Positions 33,058 to 42,553 of a DNA stretch of 64,000 nucleotides are shown one piece after another; position 1 is the first letter of the stretch; the number at the start of each line of letters is the position of its first letter. The position numbers and the translations under genes are program-made. The notes below the pieces were generated by a model that had not been told where the DNA came from, ran no database searches, and saw only the letters and a list, made by a program, of their open reading frames with translations. Location: NCBI GenBank assembly GCA_035610835.1, contig CM069454.1, positions 58,820,580 through 58,884,579 on the forward strand. Reading direction: 5' to 3'. Origin of the DNA: Ophiura sarsii. Taxonomy: Eukaryota > Echinodermata > Ophiuroidea > Amphilepidida > Ophiuridae.

Positions 33058-33983
33058 GTAATGGTCTACCATGTAATGGCTCAAAATAGGCTATTTGAAA
33101 AGTATGCCTATAAGAAGCAGCTAACCTTTTTCTTTCCTTTTCTTTTTATTTCACACAAATCGGAGCTGCGGTTCAAAAGTTACGGCAAATCAGAGTCGAA
33201 ACTCTTAGGCAATTCTCGCAAATAGTGGTATAACATATCTTATGTATTTCTTTGTTTTTCAACCAGTGATATCTAACGTATATTCCTTTAAAAAATCATA
33301 ACTTAAAATATAAAGGAGCTATTGCCATGAAAATACCACCAAAAATTGTGATAATTTAAATTGCAAATTTGAGTATGGTATTAAAATGTAAATGCTGTAC
33401 CTAATTTGCATAATAATTAAAAACAGTGTTTCTAGACTTCAAAAACGCCGTTTTCGCAAAATGGTCATATTGATTAATCCCGGGGTCTTTTCTCAAGAAC
33501 GGAAGCATGTAGAATGCTGTAATTTTGAATGGAGCTAGAAAAAACAATTTTACAGTGCGTAGCATAGCCTTTTTGGCAATTTTGTACTTGTTTGAATTTT
33601 TATAGCCATTTACATTTTGAAAAATGCTCATTTTTGGTAAAAAAAATGATTTTTGTAAAAACATTTTTCGTCAAAATTAATGCAATTTTGAGAATTTGGG
33701 ACACAAATTTGAAAAAAAGGGCTATGCTACCCTGACATTTATGTGTGTAAGCATATTTTTAGTCAACAAAAACAACGACAAATGTTTGCGTTCTTTCAGG
33801 AGTACCCCGGGATAAATTAAGCGTTAAAATCCAAGATGGCCGCCATTATTATGCAAATTAGATACATTTTGATTTTCTTTTCTCTGTCAATCCTCCTGAA
33901 TGGTCAAGAGTGTTTAACATATCCAAAGATGAGCTTTGTAGGACTTTTAATAATAAAAAAGTTTGTTATGGTAGCCCCTGACC
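33058..33983. mobile_element. TTAA-flanked 0.93-kb element, copy 1
   Basis: Inverted relative to, and homologous along its length with, 56069-56989. Termini GGTAATGGTCTACCAT and complement of GGTCAGGGGCTACCAT are related. TTAA precedes the left end (33054-33057); on the right a TTTTAA is present, so the duplication has drifted. Non-autonomous. TTAA targeting is typical of piggyBac-type transposons. Confidence 0.7.
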
Positions 33984-34009
33984 TTTTAAGGTCAGCTTAA
34001 AAGCTGCAG

Positions 34010-34269
34010 AGGGACGCACCATTAGATTTTCAGGGGAGGGGGATTTTTGTTTGGCCGTCGTAAGGGGGGATTTGTTTGTTTTTGCGCCGCCAAAGGCGGC
34101 GAATTCTTTTTTTTAATGTATTCATTCATATTGAGTTGGATGGGGGTAGAGGTTTTTCTTTTTTTTGTACTCATCAGGAGGATTTTTTTTTTTTGGGCCT
34201 GCATAGAGGGGGAATTTTTTTCTTCTTCCAAAAACTTCCTACCCCCTGGAAATCTAATGGTGCGTCCCT
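34010..34269. mobile_element. 260-bp TIR element
   Basis: Ends AGGGACGCACCATTAGATTT and its exact complement, continuing with CAGGGG-type sequence inside. The interior is T-rich on the plus strand. No clear target duplication; termini look hAT-like. Confidence 0.7.
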
Positions 34270-36482
34270 AAAATTAATTGCCGTACTCATGCACACTGAC
34301 ATTGTTATATGCTACTGAATTTATGCGGTAAAATTGTAAAATTGTTCTTTAGTGAAATTTGCTCTCAAGTATTACTAGAACCGCTGTAGTACATACACAT
34401 GTAGTCTGCATCCGTGTCATTCGTGTAATTCTTGTAAGTTGCGGCGCGTTCGTTGTCAAATCCAAATATGACTAAAGTCACTATTTGTGGCATTCTGAAC
34501 GATATAAAAGATAAACAGTATTTCAAAATTTCATTAATAACTGTATTCAGGGAATCTACTCCTAGTCAACACAATAGGAATCCGCATTGTTGATATTAAT
34601 GTGGCATAACTGGATTATTTGTATTTGTATTTATTTTATCAGTCAGGGCAAATTTCCTAATATGGCAACCTGTAATATGTTTCCGAATCTGGAAACATAT
34701 TGCGAAATCAGGCCAAATTGATCTTTTGCAATTGGTTATTTTTGTGGATTGAAAAACTACTTTTGCAGGTTCAGTTAAGCGGTTACTTAATTAAAAGTCA
34801 AAATCATAACCACTTCTCATGAATTGTAAAATTTGTGGTATTTATTTTTGCGACTTTGAGCCTGTAATATATTCGCGAAATTAAATAGATCGCAAAATAT
34901 ATAAAGTATTTTTTTGCCTCTGGAGTCTTCATTTTAAGTTAGGGAATCACGGTTTTTGATGAATCATGCTCAGCAAATAATTGTCTAAGTTCTGACCAAG
35001 GCTCATACATTTTGACAATGGGGTTGACATGTTTTAAAGCAAAAGGCTAAATTAAAGGGACACTAAGAGATGTGTTGGAGGCAGCGCCCTCAATTATGAT
35101 AAAAACTGAGATTAGTTTATTTTTATAATTGTATTACATGTATGAACTTACACCTATAAGGATTAAGAAAAATCAGCTCTCTTTGTGCAATAACGTGTTA
35201 TTAAACCCGAGCAGTATTCCCGGCAGATGATATAATCACAATAGCTGGTAGGGCGACCACTTCTGCAATCACAATAGCTTGCAAGTGCTCCCGTCATCAT
35301 GGTACTGGTAATGTCCCCTAGCCACTATAATATAATTTTAATAAAATGTCTCAAAGTGTAACTTAGGTGTCTCAACTTAGATGTCTCACAGTGTAACCTA
35401 GGTTACTATTGCATCATTAATTTACCCGATACCTGTGGAAACACATTGGTATGCTTTATTTGCGTGTCATTTTCAGGAAAGGTAACGGTAAACCCATCGT
35501 TCACTTGGATCTGATTGCCTTGTTGTAATGATGTGATTGATTTGACCTTTGAAGTAATTTTCTTATAGTTTGATCAGTTCCAAATTTGCGAAGCCTCATT
35601 ACAGCAGGACGCGGACACGTATGAAGGCAACAAGCATAGACTAATTACGAGCGCACTGTACATCATATGCGTGCGTGCGATCAATACCGCGTGCGTGTGG
35701 CCATAATAGCTTGAGTACGCTTGGATTACTTTTGCGCACGGATAGATAATAACCGCCAATTTGGGACTTATTAAACTATAGCTACATTCTCTTTCGGGGG
35801 GAACGTGTTTTTTCTTCTGTTGCTCCAAAACTGTGGAACTCTTTACCAATTTATATTTGTCAATCAAATTTTAAAAGTCAGGATTCAAAACACTCTTATT
35901 CAATATTAATGAAAGTCATGTGTGTACTTGTTTCAATGCATTTCTCATAGTGATTACAAATATTGTATTGAAATTCAATAATTATGACGTTTTTGAAACA
36001 TTTGGTAACATTGTGGAATGTCATTTACAGACGCCTGCCGCGTGGAAAGTGTAAATATCGAGGGCTCATAAACGGAAAGCCTCATCTCCATTTTTTTAAA
36101 TGAGATTTTATATCAAAATGTTACACACAGCCGTAACACACCCCTTCCAAAGTTATAGCCAGTATCACAAGGCCTCATCTCTATCTCCCCAATGTGTTTA
36201 AAAATCTTCAATAGGCTTTTTCTCAAAATGGTCAAAATGGAGATAAGGCCTTTTGTTTTCGATTCAAAGTAAAAGTGGGAACTTTTTGCCGAGACGCCGA
36301 AGCTTCGCGGCACATTTGAGCCGAAATACCTAAACTAAGATATGTTTTGACATAATAACTCAATAATTTGCACTCAGAAGTGCCAAATTCACTTTTATAC
36401 ATAACTTGTCAAGAGGTAAATGTTATTTACAGATCACTGGTTATTGCGAGACATAAGTGTAATAAGCAATACACACAATATA
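34270..36482. other. Intergenic stretch, nothing recognised
   Basis: 2.2 kb without supported gene or RNA. A lone transposon end (CAGACGCCTGCCGCGTGGAA) lies near 36028, and CTCATCTC-type words recur near 36080-36185. Confidence 0.5.
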
Positions 36483-37069
36483 CAGGGTGGTCCAAAAAAA
36501 ACCTATACCCAACTTTGGAGGCCATTTTCTCCTAGATGATAAAATATTTTAGTAATTTGGTTTGCATATTATTAAAGCATATATCGTTGAGCATTATTGG
36601 TGAAAATAGGGAAGATATTACATTAATATTTTTTGAGATATTGCTATTTTAGCGAGTATGTGTAAAAATGGCTTTTCCACGGGAGCTGTCAATGCATCAA
36701 CATGATATGCACTTTTATGACAATATGTTATGACACAATAATGTTATGACCCAAGACCCATTATTAAACTTAATCCTTAACTGCTTATAATGTGTCTTTG
36801 GTCATTACATTATTGTGTCATATCATATTGTCATAAAAGTGCATATCATGTTGATGCATTGACAGCTTCCGTGGAAAAGCCATTTTTACACATACTCGCT
36901 AAAAATAGCAATATCTCAAAAAAATATTAATGTAATATCTTCCCTATTTTCACCAATAATGCTCAACGATATATGCTTTAATAATATGCAAACCAAATTA
37001 CTAAAATATTTTATCATCTAGGAGAAAATGGCCTCCAAAGTTGGGTATAATTTTTTTTGGACCACCCTT
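36483..37069. mobile_element. 587-bp near-perfect palindromic MITE
   Basis: Arms of about 260 bp, almost identical as reverse complements, surround a ~60-bp centre. Ends are CAGGGTGGTCC and complement of AAGGGTGGTCC, flanked by TA. The low arm divergence implies recent mobility. Mariner-type by terminus and target. Confidence 0.8.
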
Positions 37070-37305
37070 TATATCACACATTGCCAATAATCTATTGCTT
37101 GCTTCCAGTGTTTTTTTATTAAGGAAATATGTGCCTTATTATTTAAACAATTTTTAACAAAATAATTAATTAAAACATTAAATATTTAAATGAGTGTTTA
37201 TAATTATTATGATTGTGTTTTCGCTTGAAGGGAGGAAAAAGGAAAAGGAGAAAAAAAGGGGAAAGAAAGAAGAAAGAAAAGAATAAAGGAAAAGAAAGAA
37301 AAATT

Positions 37306-37364
37306 CGCAGTACAAAAAGCACAACAGTCCACAAATTGTTGACTGTTGTACTTTTTGTACTGCG
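37306..37364. repeat. Short strong hairpin
   Basis: A 13-bp stem (GCAGTACAAAAAG/CTTTTTGTACTGC), one mismatch, then 9 more pairs (ACAACAGTC/GACTGTTGT) around an 11-nt loop. The length suits a miRNA precursor, but a mini-MITE is equally likely. Confidence 0.5.
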
Positions 37365-37398
37365 CAATTTTGTGACCGTGCGAAATTGTTTGACCCTA

Positions 37399-37547
37399 CC
37401 CCCCCCCCCCCCCCCCCCAACTTACATGAAATTCACGAGGTGCCTGACTGGGGAAAAAATTGGGGCAACCTTTTACGAAAAATTCCGGGACGGAATTATT
37501 CTAACCAGGATTTTTTTTTGGCTGTGCCCCCCCCCCCCCCCCCCCCC
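37399..37547. repeat. Two poly-C tracts
   Basis: 20 Cs at 37399-37418 and 21 Cs at 37527-37547, with about 108 bp between. Confidence 0.9.
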
Positions 37548-37899
37548 TGACAACCAACCTCTGTGACGCCCCTGACCTGTATCAGGGGCGTGAAATCGTC
37601 CGTTTCCCTTTGATATCATCCTATGTCCATTCGTCCTCTTTCAAATTCGTCCCAGCATCATTTGACCAGGTAATAGCAGTTCTAGAATTTTGAAAAACGC
37701 TAATCGATACTTTATGATATCAGTAATCATTGATATCAATTTTAAGTTTGCCTTCTAAAAAGTAACATACGCATGCCCTCTGAATATTGGGGGATAAAAA
37801 CATACGTATACAACAGTAAGTAAACGATACGAACTATATATATAGATAAAATAATAGCATCATTCAAGGCAATTTTCAGTTTTGATTTTGAATTTAAAA

Positions 37900-38125
37900 A
37901 AATGATAAAAATCGCCTGCAACGTAATCACTTACCGTTAGTTCCTTGTATGCAACGCTCGATTTTGTTTGTAAATAAAAATACGGGGTTTATTGTCCGTT
38001 GTTTCGTTTATAAACGCTACACTTCGATTGCGTGATTGAGCACGATATGTCGCAATCAAATCATTTAGTGGTGCGCAACAGAAGGGCAATATTGCCAATA
38101 ATATGCGCCCAAGTGGTTTACTTAA
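37900..38125 (+). repeat. Dispersed repeat family B, copy 4
   Basis: Shares CACTTACCGTTAG, GTATGCAACG, GTGCGCAACAGAAGG and TTGCCAATAATATGCGCCC with the other copies, and ends in AAGTGGTTTACTTAA, about 30 bp from the fold-back element. Confidence 0.6.
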
Positions 38126-38154
38126 TCTGTAATGAAAAGTTCAGGGCAAAAAAA

Positions 38155-38744
38155 GGGTGTTTCCGTAACCTGACATACTTTATCTGACACACTTTTATCT
38201 GACACAGTTTTTTTAGGCGTTTGATGAACTCCTAAAATAAATGGCTATTCCATCAAATAAACTTACCCCCTCTGAAATTAAAGGCTGTTCCATCACATTA
38301 ACTTACCCCCTGAAATGGCTATTCCATCAAGAGGGAATAAGAGTAGAACAGCCTTTTGTTTCAGAGGGAGTAAGTGTATTTGATGGAACAGCCTTTTTAT
38401 TCCATCAAATAAACTTAGGCCTACCACTTTGAAATAGAAGGCAGTTCAATCAAACAAATTTACCCCCTCTGAAATGACTATTTCATCATATAAAGAACTC
38501 CCTCTGAAATAAAGGGCTATTCCATCAAATAAAACTTACTCCCTCCGAAATTTATTTGATGAAATAACCATTTTAGGGGAGTAAGTTTATTTGATGGAAC
38601 AGCCTTTTATTTCAGAGGGGGTAAGTTTATTTGATGGAATAGCCATTTCATGGGTAAGCTTATTTCAGGAGTTCATCAAACGCCTAAAAAAACTGTGTCA
38701 GATAAGAGTGTGTCAGATAAAGTATGTCAGGTTACGGAAAAACC
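38155..38744. mobile_element. Fold-back element A
   Basis: Left end GGGTGTTTCCGTAACCTGAC, then ACTTTATCTGACACAC, is mirrored at the right end. The interior is a series of ~40-50-bp modules (CATCAAATAAACTTACCCC, CTCTGAAAT, GGCTGTTCC) in both orientations, so the element can fold in many registers. Nothing coding. Confidence 0.75.
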
Positions 38745-38748
38745 AAAA

Positions 38749-39361
38749 GGGTGTTTCCGTAACCTGACATACTTTATCTGACACACTGACACACTTTTAT
38801 CTGACACAGCTTTTTCAGGCGTTTGATGAACTCCTGAAATAAATTTACCCCCTCTGAAATGGCTATTCCATCAAATAAACTTACCCCTTCCTTTATTTCA
38901 GAGGGAGTAAGTTTATTTGATGTAACAGTCTTTTATTTAAGAGGGAGTAAGTGTAGAACAGCCTCTTATTTAAGAGGGAGTATTTGATGGAACATACTTG
39001 TTTTCCATCAAATAAACTTACGCCCTCTGAAATAAAAGGCTGTTCCATCAAATAAACTTACACCCTAAAATGATTATTTCATCAAATAAACTTCGGAGGG
39101 AGTAGTTTTATTTGATTGAATAGCCAATTCAGAGGGAGGGAGATTATTTGATGGAATGGACTTTTATTTCAGAGGGAGTAAGTTTATTTGATGGAATAGC
39201 CATTTCAGGGGTAAGTTTATTTGATGGTACAACCTTTAATTTCAGAGGGGTAAGTTTATTTGATGGAATAGCCATTTATTTTAGGAGTTCATCAAACGCC
39301 TAAAAAAACTGTGTCAGATAAAAGTGTGTCAGATAAAGTATGTCAGGTTACGGAAACACCC
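38749..39361. mobile_element. Fold-back element B, tandem with A
   Basis: Same termini and same modules as element A, separated from it by only AAAA. AAAA-type sequence also flanks the outer ends. Interior module order differs from A. Confidence 0.75.
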
Positions 39362-40178
39362 GCAAAAAAGGCTGCTTAATACTGGTTAAGAAACACTACA
39401 ACCCTGCGTTGATGTAATTCCACTTCGACAGGAAATAAATCGTTAGTCTGGCCTTCAACCGTCGGTCGCTTAGTCAGTAACGTATTTGTTTATTTGCTAG
39501 CTCTATCGTCTAACATTTCTTGATGATCATCGTATGCATGCAAGTATCAAATGGTAATGGTCTCCTTTTTATTACTGACATACAGATGGTATTCGTTCGT
39601 CAGACCATTCTCCAGTAAAGATCTTTTTGCTATGGCCCATTTGCTGTCATTCTTTGTAAACATGGTAAATTGGTTTAGAACGTGAACGGTCCACATATCA
39701 ATCACACTTTAAGTATGATCAATCACTAAAATTTATAAAGCGCCAAATCCAAGGAACATGTATTAAGGCGCTTTAGCACAAAGAAACACATCAAAATAAA
39801 ACTACTGTCCATAAGCATACACGAAAATGTCATATGACTTCAGGAGTAGAGGGTATGCTATCTATTTCTGGAACGTTGTTGATGTGGATCATGAATAGCC
39901 AATCAATTGTAGTTAGTGGATGAAGTAGTTTACTATCCAGCACAGGTAGGCAGATAAAGTTGTCTGTTATCAGCATTGATGATTCATGGTGGTGTTCATG
40001 CTATTGGTATAAGATGGTAGATGAAGTCCACCATCCAGCAGCCTACGGATGAAGTGTTATGCTATATTTATATAATATTGGATGGCTTTGAGGGTGATAC
40101 AAGAACATATTTGTTATAGCGAGTGCAATATTTTCTTGTATCACCCGAAAATAAGACATCCAATATTACTATTATTAT
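39362..40178. other. Intergenic stretch
   Basis: No gene supported. Around 40066-40166 a TATTGGATG...GGGTGATACAAGAA block is mirrored by TTCTTGTATCACCC...CATCCAATA, a small hairpin about 100 bp long. Confidence 0.5.
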
Positions 40179-40316
40179 TTATATTAGGCGTTTACTCATA
40201 GTTGCGTTGCGTGTTGATTTAATTGAATTTGCAGAATCTTTGTTCCGCAAAAGTTCGTTAAAATCATCATCACTTAGAGAAGCGAATCTCCCGGGAGTCT
40301 GCTGTGGTTCCGACAT
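40179..40316 (-). CDS. N-terminal exon fragment like KIAA1958/ZMYM-type proteins
   Basis: 45 codons starting MSEPQQTPGRFASLSDDDFN and continuing ELLRNKDSANSIKSTRNAT before a stop. The pattern 'FA-LSDDDF-ELLRNKDS-NS' followed by K/T-rich sequence is one I associate with the start of KIAA1958-like and ZMYM-like proteins, which carry a Crypton-derived tyrosine-recombinase-like domain. A GTAAAC inside the ATGAGTAAAC sequence could be a splice donor, making this a first exon. No downstream exon is visible on the minus strand within reach, so it may be an orphan fragment. Confidence 0.4.
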   Translation of the reverse strand: MSEPQQTPGRFASLSDDDFNELLRNKDSANSIKSTRNATMSKRLI

Positions 40317-40941
40317 TTTGCAAACTTGTTGATTTGTTGTTTTCGTAGTGGTTCCCGACGTAAGCCTGCTTCATTAAGCCGACGTATTTGCGAAACCCAT
40401 GCAATCAGCATGATCAGCGAATATTAGTCTCGACTGCATGCTTAATAAACGCTAAAGTTGCGTGAGCTCCTTGGTATACAATAGTAGTATAGACGAATAT
40501 TCGTAACGAACAAATAATGGGTGTGAGACTAAAAAATATTGGACGGCAATATCTTTAGAATATTGGATGCACCCGGGTACTTTGGTTAAACAATATTGAA
40601 TACACAGTTTTATTGTACCGTTAAAAACCTGATATAAATAATAATAGCAAATATAGTGGATAGTGTTATATACACGTGCTATCGGTATCCAGCAGTAGAC
40701 GGGTATTACCAGCTGTAGATAATAAAGTAAATGGTCTATAACGTGCATAGGAACAAGTCACGTGGAGAGGAACAAGAGATCAAATAGTCAACATCAAGAT
40801 CGTTATTAAAACAATGCAAAGATCATCGAATGCCCCTTTATCTCTGTTTCATTGACTACTCCAAAGCATTTGACTGTGCTAGCGATAATGAAATGAGGAA
40901 GATCATGAATAGATGGGATTTCCAAAGCATCTGATAGATCT

Positions 40942-41164
40942 GGGCCCTATTGCATGAAAGTTAAGATTAATCTTAAGTTATTCTTAACTCTTCTTAAGCC
41001 TGGTTCAGAAGAATATTTAAGAATTCTTCCCAAGTTGAGCTCTCTGAAGAAGGGCCAATATCTAAAATTTGTTAAACAAGTTAAACAACCTTCCTAAGAA
41101 GAGTTAAAACTTATGAAGAATAATTCTTCTTACGATGATTCTTAAGTTTTATGCAATAGGACCC
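40942..41164. mobile_element. 223-bp TIR element inside the LINE
   Basis: Ends GGGCCCTATTGCATGAAA and complement of GGGTCCTATTGCATAAAA. The interior is full of CTTAAG-type words in both orientations. Removing it restores the LINE phrase LIDL-VSKLYED, proving insertion. Confidence 0.75.
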
Positions 41165-41791
41165 TAGTCAGCAAGCTATACGAGGATCAAGAATCAGCTG
41201 TGAGGACAAGTGGTGGCAACACAGAATGGTTCAGCATAGGTAGAGGATTCCGGCATGGATATATCCTGTCACCTAGTCTCTTCAATGTTTCTTTTGAAGG
41301 GAGAGAGACACTTGAAGGATTTGAGGGAGGAGTCAGATTTGGCGGACAGACAATCACATATTTGAGGTATGCTGACGACACTTCCCTGATCTGTAGTAGC
41401 AGAAGAGAATTGATGGACCTTCTCTATCGCGTGAAACAAGCCAGCGAAAAGAAGGGTCTTCTTCTCAACACCACGAAGACTAAGATAATGGTAATTGAGT
41501 GACAGACAGAGTAGTGGCGAAGGCTTTCTGCTATATAGATGGCATGAAGATAGAAGAGGTTCAAGACTTTGAATATCTTTGATCATATAAAATGTAAAAA
41601 GATGAATCCAACGGAACCAGGAACAAAACACACCAAGGATCAGAAAACTGATACAAGAGGATATCTCGAAAATATAAAAATGCTAAAAGTAAAATCAAGA
41701 TATACCAACAGGGTGTGGGGAAACAGGTAATAACAAGGGAGAATAACGCGATAAAACAGATAAATAACAAAAAAACAAAAACAAACGGAAA

Positions 41792-41824
41792 TGCACTGGG
41801 ACAAGCAATGAAAATTGCTGTGCA
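41792..41824 (-). ncRNA. PLE2 copy of the conserved 3' hairpin
   Basis: TGCAC/GTGCA outer stem and AGCAAT/ATTGCT inner stem with a TTTC loop. Compared with PLE1, one inner pair differs on both sides (T-A versus C-G), keeping the stem. Confidence 0.6.
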
Positions 41825-41880
41825 ATAAAACAACAAAGATATATCTGAGACTACTCAGGATATATGGTAACAATAAAGAC

Positions 41881-41918
41881 CGACGTTTCAAGTGGATATA
41901 CCACCCTTCATCAGGGAC
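41881..41918 (-). ncRNA. Hammerhead-ribozyme-like motif with intact core boxes
   Basis: On the minus strand: CTGATGA (41914-41908), a stem II built on GTGG/CCAC, then GAAA and ACGTC. Both conserved boxes of the hammerhead are exact. Stem III would be only the self-complementary ACGT, so cleavage would need two strands. Hammerheads of minimal stem III are known from PLEs. Confidence 0.5.
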
Positions 41919-42553
41919 AAAATATAAAAAACAAAAGTGTTAAGAACTATAAAAAAGATAATGAACTAGACAAGTCCACCACTGTAATTATAGCACAATG
42001 CCAGTAATAGATGTTACCTACTAGGCATCCAAGTTAACACTGACACAATCTAGCAAGTTCACTATAGAATACAGATCCATGTTGCTAGGTGAACTAACAA
42101 AACATTTACAATAAATCAATAGACAACACATCATGCATATGCATGAGTGATGTTAAGAAGATAATAGACAGGAAGTAGCTGGACAATGGATGAATATAAG
42201 CGACAGAAATAGTAAATTAACTAGGCCTATGAATGAACTGAGTGAGGGCATAAATAATATAAATTAATAATAAATAAATAGAAGAAAAAAAAAGAAAAAA
42301 TTGTAAAATAATAATAATAAAATAAAATAAATCATGAGGAAGAATTGCTGCTGCAAAGAGAGCAGACTTACAAGAATAAAAGGGGGGAAGAAACAAGAAA
42401 CTTGAGCCCCAGACAGGGCACTCAAGTTGTGGGAAATAAAAAGAGGGGGTTACAAACTTAAGCCCCAGACAGGGCACTCAAGTTATAGGAGACAAATAGG
42501 CCTGTGGGTGTAAGGACTGTAAAATGACAAGCTGGAACATAGGCCTATGATAA

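Noticed and set aside
34022..34271. ORFs of 69-80 codons on both strands
   Set aside because: They lie entirely inside a 260-bp TIR element with T-rich filler.
38155..39361. CRISPR-like appearance of regularly recurring ~20-bp blocks
   Set aside because: Blocks occur in both orientations with no uniform spacers, inside eukaryotic DNA; fold-back element explains them.
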